The notes: a model not told the origin generated them from the sequence alone. A stretch of DNA of 64,000 bases from Deltaproteobacteria bacterium (GCA_030595125.1 JAUVDV010000010.1:18862-82861); one strand, 5' to 3'. Shown: positions 1-10,781, numbered from the stretch's first letter. Translations and numbers: made by a program.

Positions 1-162
1 CGTGACGCCTATTCTGATGGAGTTTCCGGTGTGGGGAAGGATGCGCTTGAGCACCTCCTGGGCCATGTCCATGTGGGCTCTGGAGTTGCTCTCCACCAGG
101 GTTATCGTCCGCGCGAGGATTGTCCGATCACCGGCCAGCACCCCCTCCACATGATCGTCCAT
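1..162 (-). CDS. meaB: MeaB/ArgK-type GTPase, N-terminal fragment
   Basis: N-terminal part of a methylmalonyl-CoA mutase-associated G3E-type GTPase, cut by the window edge. The 54 visible residues contain VLAGDRTILARTITLVES and then HTGNSIRIGVT, the sequence that precedes the Walker A loop in MeaB/ArgK proteins. The family protects and reactivates adenosylcobalamin-dependent mutases and gates cofactor delivery. An in-frame ATG at 225 would add 21 basic residues; I chose the ATG at 162 because family members usually start about ten residues before GDR, but neither start has a strong Shine-Dalgarno. The mutA-mutB genes lie on the same strand upstream, separated by an outer-membrane protein gene on the opposite strand. 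Confidence 0.85.
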   Translation of the reverse strand, partial: MDDHVEGVLAGDRTILARTITLVESNSRAHMDMAQEVLKRILPHTGNSIRIGVT

Positions 163-166
163 GGTG

Positions 167-186
167 AGATCTCTTCGAAGAGATCT
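167..186. promoter_or_regulatory. Perfect 20-bp palindrome at meaB start
   Basis: AGATCTCTTCGAAGAGATCT reads identically on both strands. It lies 4 bp upstream of the short meaB start and inside the longer alternative reading frame. It could be an operator for a dimeric regulator or a small hairpin in the leader; no direct evidence separates these. Confidence 0.4.
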
Positions 187-358
187 GGTCGGCCTGCCCG
201 CGCTTTTACTGTTCTTGTCTCGCATCTGCCCAGAAGCTTACACGAACACACGAGAGAGTGACACTATTGGAAGGGATGGCATGATTTAGATCTTGAACAA
301 ATCCAATATTGAGTAGGAAACTGACCCTGGGACTTTCAATTTTCAAAGGAGGCGGTTT

Positions 359-1015
359 ATGAGCAGGTCTATCTATCTGTGCGCGCTGTCGACCGTTGCG
401 ATCTGTCTGCTCTTTGGAGAGTCTGCCGCCCAGGCGGCCGTTCAGGAAAACCAGACGGAAGGACAGGAGACAAACGCCGAAGAAACATCCCAACAAACAA
501 CAGCGGATCTCCGGTTTGCCGAACCCCTGCTGTTGAGCCAGGGGACACTCCAACTCGGAGGGATAATCTCGTTCGGTGTCAGGCTACCACTTGACGACGA
601 GTCTGATAATAGTTTCGGATACTCAGTCATGCCGCACGTCGGGATCTTCGTCATCGACAACCTGGAACTGGCGCTTTATGTCGGCCACTACGGCGCCGTC
701 GGCGGTGGCGATTACTACGGAGATAACTTTCAATTCGGCGCGAACGTGAGGTGGGTTTTCGACATCGACACCATCATCTATCCCTACCTCGGTGCACGTT
801 TCGGCATGTCCTTCTTCGGCTTGGTCGGGGAGGGTGTGAACACCGCCATCTCGGCAGGCGTCCCCGCCGGTATTCTCATCGGGTTGAACCGACACGTCGC
901 AATCGATATTGGCTTGAGCTTAAACTACAACCAGACGGTCTCCGGCCCATTCAAGGAGTCCCCGGGCCAACTCTACATTCCCGCCGGATACCTCGGCATC
1001 GAGGCGTTCTTCTAG
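359..1015 (+). CDS. Outer-membrane beta-barrel-like protein
   Basis: 218 residues. A strong ribosome binding site (AAGGAGG, 6 bp spacing) supports the ATG at 359. A Sec signal peptide (core ALSTVAICLLFG, cleavage after AAQA) precedes a short polar linker rich in Glu, Thr and Gln. The rest alternates Gly-, Tyr- and Phe-rich strands (for example FGYSVMPHVGIF and LALYVGHYGAV) and ends in EAFF. A C-terminal Phe is the usual BAM recognition feature, so an eight-to-ten-strand barrel is likely. I do not recognise a specific subfamily. It stands alone between meaB and the GH114 gene, convergent with the latter. Confidence 0.75.
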   Translation: MSRSIYLCALSTVAICLLFGESAAQAAVQENQTEGQETNAEETSQQTTADLRFAEPLLLSQGTLQLGGIISFGVRLPLDDESDNSFGYSVMPHVGIFVIDNLELALYVGHYGAVGGGDYYGDNFQFGANVRWVFDIDTIIYPYLGARFGMSFFGLVGEGVNTAISAGVPAGILIGLNRHVAIDIGLSLNYNQTVSGPFKESPGQLYIPAGYLGIEAFF

Positions 1016-1048
1016 CGATACAGGATCAAGACCCCAGTACCAATACCC

Positions 1049-1076
1049 AGTACTCAGTACTCAGTACTCAGTACTC
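1049..1076. repeat. Heptamer tandem repeat (AGTACTC)x4
   Basis: Four exact copies of AGTACTC lie between two convergent genes, with two degenerate units just upstream (from about 1036). The unit contains the palindrome AGTACT, so single strands can pair with themselves. It sits in the 69-bp gap where terminators for both genes would be expected. Confidence 0.85.
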
Positions 1077-1084
1077 CAAAGGTC

Positions 1085-1980
1085 TCAATCGCAGTTCAGA
1101 TACCAGGCGTCCAGCTCCCATGTCTTTATCAAGGTCGAAAAATCTTCGATGGACGAGTCGCCACAGACGCTTAGCACCATCGCCGGGCCGTCGGCCTCGT
1201 TGTCCACGTACTCCACGTGAAAGACAGCCCTGCCGCTGTCGGTGAAGGGAGCGAGCATGTCGCACTCATTCCAGTTGAGACACTCCTCGTTCAACGCCCA
1301 GTCGAACAATCCCTCCAGATCCGCCACCTGCTCCAGGTCGTTCTTCAGCCCGACGGACAGCCCCCGCAAGTGGGCCTCGTTCGCAAGAAAAGTGTTGTAG
1401 TCGATCTGATCCGGGTAGGTCAGACCCAGACCGTTACTGTTGGCGTAACCGTCAACGTTATCGGGCTCCACACCGTCGCAGTCTTTTGTGACCGCCAGAT
1501 CGAGGCGCGCTTTCATGATGTCCCACACAGTGGAGTCATTGGTGTCGATCCAGGCCTCTCCAGGCCACCCATCGAGAGGAGAGCCGATCGCTCCGGGCGG
1601 AAAGTCGGAAGCGTCAGGCCTCCACTCTTCGTAGCTGCCCGCCGAGAAGTAACAGATCACGACTCGTCCGTCCGCATGCAGCTCGTCGATCAGATCGGTG
1701 GTCGAATCGAAGAGGTCGATATCGTACATTTCCACGTCTACCGAGGTATCCACGATCCCCTGAATCTGCCACTGCCATGTCGTGCCGACAGCGGGCTGCC
1801 ACGGATCGGAATCGGTGTCTGTGTCCGAGTCGGTGTCACTGTCAGTGTCGGAGTCTGAGTCTGTATCGGTGTCTGAGTCTGTATCGACGTCCGTGTCGCC
1901 ACCCGCCGTATCACTGCCTGCCTCCGAATGGCAACCGACAAATAATAGGATGCAGACATACGCCGTAATGATACGGGTCA

Positions 1981-1981
<1 letters not shown>
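1085..1981 (-). CDS. GH114-type endo-alpha-1,4-polygalactosaminidase lipoprotein
   Basis: 298 residues. A signal peptide with lipobox LFVGC (Cys17) is followed by a linker of alternating Asp-Thr/Asp-Ser (about residues 28-58) and then a TIM-barrel domain of the GH114 / TM1410 type. Visible family features are WQWQIQG near the domain start, VVICYFSAGSYEEWR, and the acidic centre DGVEPDNVDGY, whose Glu/Asp are the likely catalytic residues. Characterised GH114 enzymes cleave alpha-1,4-galactosaminogalactan. Asp-Ser repeats here belong to the same linker type as in eight other lipoproteins of this window. The start ATG overlaps the mutB stop by one base (TGATG), implying translational coupling to a metabolic operon with no obvious functional link. 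Confidence 0.85.
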
Positions 1982-4121
<2,140 letters not shown>

Positions 4122-4122
<1 letters not shown>

Positions 4123-6218
4123 TACCTGACTCCTATCTTGTCGAGGAATGCACTGAGCATCCCGTGGTTGTCGGCGCGAAGGTGAATGAATTCGTCGACG
4201 CCCGTTTCCTTGTGGGAGTCGATCTGTTTTTTGGGATATCCCGCGAGCACGACGATGACGCCCGGAGCTTTCTCCTTGAGCCTGCGTACAAACGGCGGAA
4301 CCAGCTCCGGATAAGTGGGGTCGGTGGAGCATATCACTGCGATTGGCGCCTCCGAATCGACGGTTGCATCCGCCGCCGCCCCCGGGTCGTCGAAGCCGTC
4401 GTTGCCGACGACATCGAAACCGGCCACCTCGAAGAACCCCCTGGTGAAGTCGGCCCGGGGTTTGTGCTGGGGAATGGGCCCCATGTTGGCGAGGAAAACC
4501 TTTGGACGCGCGCCGGTCTCACTCTCATGGTTTTCGCTGCGCTCTCTCAGTGTCTCGAACATCTGCGCGCTCCGGAACATTTGCAGAGGCTTGACGACGG
4601 CCCCCTCCCCCGCCCCGGATCTCCACGCATGTGCGATCTCTCCCAGGGTTGCCCCGTCTTTGGCCGCAGTAATCGCCGCATCCACAACCTGTTCTGAGCC
4701 CGCTTTTAGCGCCACCGACACGCCGGTTCGGGCCGCAGCCACTTGCGCCGATCGACTCGCATGCAGCGCGCTGTGGTCGGGCCCACGGGGATCGAGTTTT
4801 TGCTCACCGAGGTTGGGATGCATGTTGGTCCCCACCAGAACCTCCGAGCGAACAGCAAGTTTACCGAACCGCTCCTTCGCCCCCGTTTCGCAAATGGACT
4901 GAGGAAATCCCTCAGACAGCGCAGCGCTCATGCCGCCCTTCTTTTCTATCTCGCGGAACATGTCCCACGACTTGTGGGCCAGTTGATCTGTCAGCCACTC
5001 CACGTACCAGGAGCCTCCTGCCGGATCGACCACTTTGCCGAGGTTGGCCTCTTCTCTCAAGATGACCTGCGTGTTCCGCGCGATCCTTGCGCTGAACTCA
5101 TCTGCCTCGCGCACGGCCTCGTCGAAGGGGCTGGCGTCGATGGACTCCGCCCCTGCCACTGCGGCACAGAATGTCTCTGTGGTCGTCCGCAGCATGTTGA
5201 CCCACGGGTCGTATTTCGTCTGGTTTCTACTCGATGTTCGCACGTGGATATGTGTACGCCCGTGCTCCTCGTCTCCTCCGAAGGCCTCGACCACCCGTGA
5301 CCACAGAAGTCTCGCCGCGCGCAGCTTGGCAATCGAAATGAAGAACCGGGAGTCGACCGAGAACTCCATGCACATTTGCCGCGCCGCATCGTTCACCGGA
5401 ATGCCACTCTCCACCAGCACGCGCATGTACTGCGCACCGGTGGCGATGGCGAACCCCAGCTCATCGACTACGCTCGCCCCCGCGTCGTGGTACGGATGGG
5501 TCCTGACCACTACCGTCCGCAAGCCCGGCGCGTTGTCGACAGCCCACTTCGCAAGCGTGGACATCTCTGTGAAAGAATGCTCCACAGGAGCGCATAGACT
5601 TCCGCGTTGCGCGAGAACCCCGAGCGGATCCGAGCCCACTGTTCCACTGAGATCGGCCGGGTTCTTTCCCGCTTTTTTCAGGTGTGCGCCCAGAAGCGCG
5701 ATGAACGGAAGCACCGCGTCGCCGCAGTTCACCGTGAGGGGCAGCCCCGCCACGTCAATCCCTTTGAAACACTCGTCGAGATCCGCCGCCGTCGCCATGG
5801 ATACACCGTCCTTGCCAACCTCTCCTTCGTCGGCCTCGTCGGGATCCACACCTCTTCGCGCGGCAGTATCGAGCACCAGGTTCACCCCCGTGCAGCCTCG
5901 CTCGATCTCGCGGGCCAGCATATCGTTGACTTCCTTGGGCGTGGCGCGGGAGACACTCTGGCAAACCTCCCAGGGTTCGCGCGGGCCGGACTGTGCCCTC
6001 GAGCCCCTCACGAAGGGAGCCGCGCCGGGAACCGATCCCATGTGCGCAATTCCTTCCAGGTCGCTCTTGTTGAATATTGGCTGCAAGGTGATCCCCTCGG
6101 GGGTATCGGTCAGCAACTTCTTCTCGAAAGGGGCTCCCTTGAGCGCCGCAGTCGCGGCTTCTCGCCATTCCTCATAGGAAGGTTTCTCAAAATCCGAAAG
6201 CAAAGTGTCCCTGGCCAT
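4122..6218 (-). CDS. mutA: Methylmalonyl-CoA mutase small subunit
   Basis: 698 residues, somewhat longer than typical MutA. It forms the structural, non-catalytic partner of MutB. The barrel part keeps family sequence such as [13 protein letters not shown] and [18 protein letters not shown]. The C-terminal Rossmann-like domain lacks the DxHxxG cobalamin motif ([14 protein letters not shown] lies at the equivalent place), as expected for the small subunit. The ATG at 6218 has AGGAGA at good spacing; a further upstream in-frame start at 6251 lacks such a site. It is the first gene of the operon and diverges from a protein kinase gene. Confidence 0.95.
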
Positions 6219-6302
6219 GTATTTCTCCTGTTCTTCCCACCGACGAATCACGGTATCCTTCGAGACCTCCGGTTTTCAAGGGAAAAAGGGGATTCCGGTC
6301 CG

Positions 6303-6330
6303 TTGGTATTTTCCCTATATGTGGTATAAG
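6303..6330 (+). promoter_or_regulatory. Candidate sigma70-like promoter for kinase gene
   Basis: TTGGTA and TATAAG are separated by 16 bp, ending 7 bp before the kinase ATG. If used, the mRNA would be essentially leaderless, which fits the absence of a Shine-Dalgarno there. This is pattern matching only. Confidence 0.3.
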
Positions 6331-6337
6331 TGCGGTC

Positions 6338-7249
6338 ATGGAATCGAGCACACCGCCTATTTCCAGCTCCGGCGCGCCTGCCCTTCGACCAGCTGTCGTC
6401 AAGGTAGCCCCCGATCCGATGATCGGCAAGATCCTGATGGGTCGGTTCCGGATAAACTCCAAAATCGCCAGGGGCGGGATGGGGGCGGTCTACCTCGCTC
6501 GCAAGGTCGACAGCGGCGACATCTTCGCGGTGAAGGTTCTCCACAGGGACATCGTTCTCGATCCCCGAATGAGAGAACGCTTCTTCAACGAGGCATACGC
6601 CGCAAAGAGAATCGATCACCCGGCGGTGGTCAGAACCTACGAGGTGGGCGAGACCGTATCGGGAGAGATCTTCATCGCGATGGAGTACGTCGACGGCCCT
6701 CCCCTGAGACGCCTGTTGCGAAAAGGCTCCATCGATTCGAATCGCGTGGTCCTCCTGAGCGCGGCGATCGCACAGGGTCTTGCGGCCGCGCATGTTTCCG
6801 GAGTGATCCATCGGGATCTCAAACCGGAGAATGTGCTCGTTCCTCGTAGCCTCAAGGCCGACAGCGTGGCCAAGATTGTGGATTTCGGAATCGCCCGCAT
6901 AATTGACGCGCCGAGGATAACAACAACCCGTCACGTGATAGGGACCCCCCAGTACATCTCGCCGGAGCAGGCCATGGGAGAACCGGTCGACAGAAGAACG
7001 GATGTCTACTCACTCGGAGTGATGATGTACGAAATGCTAACCGGGGCTCTCCCCTTCCACGACAAGGATCCGGAAAAGCTGCTTCGCAAACATATCAAGT
7101 CCAGACCCATTCCCATACACAAGCTCTCCATCCCCTTCGGCATCGACCCGGTACTGGAGAATGTGGTGATGGACTGCCTGAAAAAATCTCCGGAGGCCCG
7201 ACCGAGCACGATGGAAGACATCGTCTCCAGGCTGGGCGCTGTCGGCTGA
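6338..7249 (+). CDS. Hanks-type Ser/Thr protein kinase
   Basis: 303 residues, kinase domain only, with no transmembrane helix, so probably cytosolic. Subdomains in order: glycine loop ARGGMGAVYLA, Lys in AVKVL, catalytic loop HRDLKPEN, DFGIAR, GTPQYISPEQA, and TDVYSLGVMMYEMLTG. All catalytic residues are present. The N-terminal 30 residues are Ser/Pro/Ala-rich and low in structure. The ATG lacks a ribosome binding site; a leaderless start is possible. It diverges from mutA, and its stop directly abuts the stop of the convergent TPR/HEAT lipoprotein gene. Substrates cannot be deduced. Confidence 0.95.
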   Translation: MESSTPPISSSGAPALRPAVVKVAPDPMIGKILMGRFRINSKIARGGMGAVYLARKVDSGDIFAVKVLHRDIVLDPRMRERFFNEAYAAKRIDHPAVVRTYEVGETVSGEIFIAMEYVDGPPLRRLLRKGSIDSNRVVLLSAAIAQGLAAAHVSGVIHRDLKPENVLVPRSLKADSVAKIVDFGIARIIDAPRITTTRHVIGTPQYISPEQAMGEPVDRRTDVYSLGVMMYEMLTGALPFHDKDPEKLLRKHIKSRPIPIHKLSIPFGIDPVLENVVMDCLKKSPEARPSTMEDIVSRLGAVG

Positions 7250-8821
7250 CTACTGCCGGCTCTCGATGATCTCGTCCATGGCCTTTTTCAACACTGCGCG
7301 TTCCTGAGACGTGGCCGCCGTAATCTTGGCCTTGCGAATGACAGGGATTGAGGCAAACGATCGCCGTGCCGACAGTCCCCGAGCTGCTGCGAAACGAACC
7401 TGCATGTTTGTGTCTTCCAGCATCCTTTCCTCCAGCACCTGCCTGGCCCGATCATCCGGCACAGATATGAGGTCTTTCACCGCGCGCAGTCGAACAGTGG
7501 CGCTCCTGGACTTTGCGTAGAACATGAGATCCTGGATGGACGGCATCTCCCCTGAGGAATGGGCGGTCTTCTTTCCGGAAGCTGCCTCTCCTTTAACCTG
7601 TTTGTATCCCGAGGCTTTCGGTTCTTCTTCGATCTCGGCCTCTTTCGCGGCCTTTTGGGCGGCCTTCTTCGCAGCTATCTTCTCCTCACGCTCCGCTTTC
7701 TTTCGCTCACGTTCGGCCTTCAGTTCTTCCTGCCTGGCCTTTTTTGCTGCCTTCTTCGCAGCTATCTTCTCCTCACGCTCCGCTTTCTTTCGCTCACGCT
7801 CCGCCTTCAGTTCTTCCTGCCTGGCCTTTTTCGCAGCCTCCTTCGCGGCCTTCTTCTCTGCCTTCCTGGCGGCTATCTCGTCAATTTTCGTATTCTCTGC
7901 CTCCGGTTCCGGATCGGATGCGGTCGGTTCTTCCAGCCCGGCATCGACTTCGGGCTCGTTAACCCCATCCCGGCCTTCCCCTGCAAGGGGAAGGGGAAGT
8001 TGTTGGCGGCCAGCTTTCAATGGCGGCTCTTCCATGGGAGCCCGATCTCCCGATCGCTCGCCATAAATCTGATCCGCGAGGGAATCCCAGGTAACGGGCT
8101 CCTGCCCCGCAATGATCACCGCCAGACGATCTATTTCCGATCGCACCATGTACGCCTTCTCGGGGGGAACCTCCTTTTGACCTCGCTCCAGATAGTCGAT
8201 GTACTTCTCCTGGGCGCGGGGCCAGTCCTTTGCCCTGGTGACCGCCAACGCCGCCTCGAAAAGCAACTCCACGTCTCCCGTGTACTGGTAGGCCTTATCG
8301 AAACTGACCGCTGCGTTCGCATATTCACCATCGTCGAGGCTGTCCGTTGCCTCGAGGGAAGCCAGGCTCCCACGCAGCCACTGACTCGCCAGACTGCGCC
8401 CGACAGGCTCGTCGCCGGCCTTGACGGCTGCGTCGATGCGATCGATCTCCTCGTTCAGATCAGCGGCAAGCCGGGCCGGAACGCCTTCCACCACAGAAAG
8501 GTACGCCTGGTAGCCCTCCAGAGCCTGCTTGTGCTTCCCATTCATGAAGAGCAGATGAGCAACACCCAGCCGTCGTTGCGAAGTTGGCTCTCTGGACAGA
8601 GCGGCCTTCATTTGCTCGACAGCGCCCTCGAAATCCCTTGCCTCCGCAAGTTCGAAAGCACCCCGCTCCAGCTCGGAGGGATCGGTGGACTCACCGGGCG
8701 AAACTGTTTTATCGGGCCCTCCTCCACCGCAATACGTGACGACGGAAGTTGCCAGAATACACACCGCCAGAGCAAAGACGCCCCTACTCGAAGAATATGA
8801 AGTCCTGTATTCGTTTTTCAT
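7250..8821 (-). CDS. TPR / Lys-Glu coiled-coil / HEAT-repeat protein, probable lipoprotein
   Basis: 523 residues. A hydrophobic N terminus ends in VVTYCGGGG, a plausible though not canonical lipobox. An N-terminal TPR-like half (ELAEARDFEGAVEQMKAAL and similar helices) is followed by an acidic hinge, then a highly charged coiled coil with a 29-residue block (starting KKARQEELKAERE) present twice, and a C-terminal HEAT-like segment (MPSIQDLMFYAKSRSATVRLRAVKDL, split here as two helices). The DNA of the coil is an 87-bp tandem duplication. The hinge contains PLPLAGEGRDG, the translation of a dispersed palindromic element. It lies 37 bp downstream of the selenoprotein gene on the same strand. 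Function unknown; probably a periplasmic scaffold. Confidence 0.75.
   Translation of the reverse strand: MKNEYRTSYSSSRGVFALAVCILATSVVTYCGGGGPDKTVSPGESTDPSELERGAFELAEARDFEGAVEQMKAALSREPTSQRRLGVAHLLFMNGKHKQALEGYQAYLSVVEGVPARLAADLNEEIDRIDAAVKAGDEPVGRSLASQWLRGSLASLEATDSLDDGEYANAAVSFDKAYQYTGDVELLFEAALAVTRAKDWPRAQEKYIDYLERGQKEVPPEKAYMVRSEIDRLAVIIAGQEPVTWDSLADQIYGERSGDRAPMEEPPLKAGRQQLPLPLAGEGRDGVNEPEVDAGLEEPTASDPEPEAENTKIDEIAARKAEKKAAKEAAKKARQEELKAERERKKAEREEKIAAKKAAKKARQEELKAERERKKAEREEKIAAKKAAQKAAKEAEIEEEPKASGYKQVKGEAASGKKTAHSSGEMPSIQDLMFYAKSRSATVRLRAVKDLISVPDDRARQVLEERMLEDTNMQVRFAAARGLSARRSFASIPVIRKAKITAATSQERAVLKKAMDEIIESRQ
7662..7835. repeat. 87-bp tandem duplication in coiled-coil coding region
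   Basis: Two near-identical 87-bp units (7662-7748 and 7749-7835) encode the duplicated 29-residue charged block. The few differences are mostly silent, so the duplication is recent or kept uniform by slippage. Confidence 0.85.
7961..8017 (+). repeat. REP-like palindromic element, copy A (in frame inside a gene)
   Basis: It begins AACCCCATCCCGGCCTTC and has the inverted core CTTCCCCTGCAAGGGGAAG. Copies B (22744-22803, opposite orientation) and C (32083-32137) share nearly all positions. Here it lies inside the coding region of the TPR/HEAT lipoprotein gene without breaking the frame. Confidence 0.85.
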
Positions 8822-8858
8822 GTGGGGGATTGTATATCAGGGGGCGAAAAACAGAAGA

Positions 8859-9479
8859 TCAGATATTCAGGCCTTCAACTATAGCGACCAGATCCAGTTG
8901 AACCCCGGAGGCCTCGCAGGCCACAACCGTCATATCCTCTGTGCTGAGAACGAAGACACCGGGTGCTGCGGGCCAGAGACCGTTTGCGTTCCAGAGTTCC
9001 AGGTTTGGGTTGTCGACAATGCGATAGCCGCCGTCCCATCCGAAGGAGTCTATCATCGTGTTGATCTCCTCGATGGGAAGCAATCCGGTCTCGCCGTAGT
9101 AAGTACCAACCACTCTTCCGTTTGCTGCTTCAATCGCGTCCATTTGACTCGCCACTTCACCGAAGCGGACGTCACAAGGCGCTCATCCGGGGGCCCCGAG
9201 AACAAAGACCACGGACTTGACCGCCTTCTGGCACCAGAGGGCCTCCAGATTGAGATCCTCGTCGTAACCTACAAAAGTGTTCGGCGGCGCAACCTGGGCC
9301 ATGTTCCACTGATAGGCTGCCTCCGGATACGGAGGACAGGTGACTTCTCCGTCCGTCCCCAACCCGTCGTCCAGACCGTTTCCGCCGCCTCCCTCGTCGT
9401 CACAGGCGACTACGCCCAGTCCCATGACCAGCATTATCGCACTGAGGAATAGCAATTTACCGATTGTTTTTGGTAACAT
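8859..9479 (-). CDS. Probable selenoprotein: thioredoxin-like lipoprotein with UxxC site
   Basis: A 207-codon frame interrupted only by one in-frame TGA at 9183-9185 (codon 99). Read as selenocysteine, it gives VVFVLGAPG-U-APCDVRFGEV: a hydrophobic strand followed by a UxxC redox site (Sec99, Cys102), as in the CxxC of thioredoxin-fold proteins. The downstream part has helix and strand sequence and WPAAPGVFVL, which fits the cis-Pro plus strand of the fold. The ATG at 9479 has AAGGAG with 7-bp spacing. The N terminus is a lipoprotein signal (LGVVAC, Cys26) followed by DDEGGGG, so the protein is exported. A SECIS-type hairpin follows the TGA. The alternative is a pseudogene with a nonsense mutation, but both halves look equally intact and no shift of frame is needed. 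Confidence 0.75.
9146..9173 (-). promoter_or_regulatory. Candidate bacterial SECIS hairpin
   Basis: On the coding strand the bases after the TGA fold as CGCUUC-GGU-GAAGUG (6 bp including one G-U), with a possible lower GAC/GUC stem. The apical loop GGU begins 22 nt after the UGA and starts with G. This fits the described bacterial SECIS pattern: a short stem, a small loop with a G in the first two positions, and a loop roughly 16-37 nt from the UGA. Confidence 0.6.
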
Positions 9480-9648
9480 TCGCATTCTCCTTACCGGCCA
9501 AGCCAAAGAGGTTTACGACTCCTGCAGGTTCCAGCTGCACGAAACTCTACACCAATAGTATACACTCGTTTTGATCAAAGCACATCGTTCTTTTACATCT
9601 TCAGTCAATAAGTGTCCCTTGAACGTAAAAGTGTGCACTTTTTATTAA

Positions 9649-10473
9649 TTAACCTGGGCAGGCCCATGACTGACATGTAAATCCGGTTTCTCCCGCGCTC
9701 GGAGCGCACATGTCCCAGGTGGTGGGACAGTCACCCGGCTCGACGCACGGATCTCCATCGTAATGACATCCCTTGCTGATAAGCGGAGGAGGATCGAGAG
9801 AGCTGCAGATCGAATCGAAATAGGGCATGCAAACTCCCCCTGTTGAATACGTGCAATCCGAGTTGACCTTGCAGCCCACGTAAACACATATGTCCTTCTG
9901 AAACCCCCACGCTCCGACCGGTATGCATTGCTGCTCGGCGGGCGAGGGACAATCCGAGTCATCGTCGCATTCATCACAAATGCATTCGTTGTGCGGGTGT
10001 AAGAATCCCACGTAGTACTCCTGCACCAGGTAGCAATCGCAATCCACCCCGGGGCAATCCGCCGACGTGGTGCAATCATCGCTCCCCGGGTTGGGACTCG
10101 GAGAGGTTGTCGGCGTATCCGGCGGATAGATGCAGGTCCACCATCCACCCGGCTCGTCCGGAACCAACTCGCAGGTGCCCCCTGTCACCAGGGTGCAATC
10201 GCCGTTGTCGATGCATTCGCCGCTGATGTCCGTGTCGCTGTCCGTATCGCTGTCCGTGTCGCTGTCCGTGTCGCTGTCCGTGTCGCTGTCCGTATCGCTG
10301 TCCGTGTCGCTGTCCGTATCGCTGTCCGTGTCGCTGTCCGTATCGCTGTCACCGTCTGTATCGGAATCCGTGGACGCGTCCGAAACGTTGTTGGGTTCCT
10401 GTACGTTTCCACACCCGGCAAACCCAACCACCGCGCACAACAGTGCAATCAATGTTCCAAATTCAATTTTCAT
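9649..10473 (-). CDS. Cys-rich lipoprotein with (SDTD)n linker
   Basis: 274 residues. Lipobox GFAGC (Cys21) is followed by a linker of alternating Asp with Ser/Thr (about residues 32-82), then a cysteine-rich domain with repeated short motifs such as CIDNGDCT, CTTSADCPG, CDDDSDCPS and CKVNSDCT. These resemble the small disulfide-knotted repeats common in myxobacterial surface proteins. The protein is expected to be anchored in a membrane and to display a disulfide-rich head. No catalytic motif is visible. A TATAAT-like box on its strand lies at 10517-10522. It is transcribed towards the selenoprotein gene, 170 bp away. Confidence 0.75.
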   Translation of the reverse strand: MKIEFGTLIALLCAVVGFAGCGNVQEPNNVSDASTDSDTDGDSDTDSDTDSDTDSDTDSDTDSDTDSDTDSDTDSDTDSDTDISGECIDNGDCTLVTGGTCELVPDEPGGWWTCIYPPDTPTTSPSPNPGSDDCTTSADCPGVDCDCYLVQEYYVGFLHPHNECICDECDDDSDCPSPAEQQCIPVGAWGFQKDICVYVGCKVNSDCTYSTGGVCMPYFDSICSSLDPPPLISKGCHYDGDPCVEPGDCPTTWDMCAPSAGETGFTCQSWACPG

Positions 10474-10582
10474 GAAACCCTCCCGTTCAAGTTAGTGATT
10501 TCAAGTTAGCAACCCCATTATATACCTCTGAAAGTAGTAATTTTTAAAAAGTGTTACCAAACATTTCTGCCATAGCCATGCA

Positions 10583-10742
10583 CCGCGGAAATAAATCCCG
10601 CGGCCAGAAATGCGCCACTTCGTGTCGGAAAGGGCTTCGCCCTGAAGCACTGAAAGCTCTGCGGGCTGTTTCTGAATCGTCTTTTCGTAGGCCTCGGGCC
10701 TTTTGTGTTCTTTATTTCTGGCCGCGGGATTTATTTCCGCGG
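10583..10742. repeat. Composite inverted-repeat element 1
   Basis: Perfect 29-bp terminal inverted repeats (10583-10611 and 10714-10742) enclose 102 bp. Each arm is itself a small hairpin, CCGCGG...CCGCGG around an AT-rich loop, plus the tail CCAGAAAT. The centre contains AGGGCTTCGCCCT. The rest of the 308-bp gap 10474-10781 holds only a possible TATAAT for the lipoprotein gene. Elements at 39006-39234 and 51414-51558 share the architecture. Confidence 0.85.
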
Positions 10743-10781
10743 GATCGGCGATATTGCCGGTAGGCTGAGGAATTAAGCATC

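Noticed and set aside
4123..4332. N-terminal extension of mutB into mutA
   Set aside because: The extra residues are antipattern sequence read out of frame from mutA; the ATG at 4122 gives the normal MCM start.
9183..9185. Explaining the 8859-9479 gene by a frameshift
   Set aside because: Both halves are in the same reading frame; only a TGA separates them, so a frameshift would break and not restore the protein.
10210..10360. CRISPR array in the repeated GTCGCTGTCC tract
   Set aside because: The repeats are in-frame codons for Ser-Asp-Thr-Asp of a lipoprotein linker, with no unique spacers.
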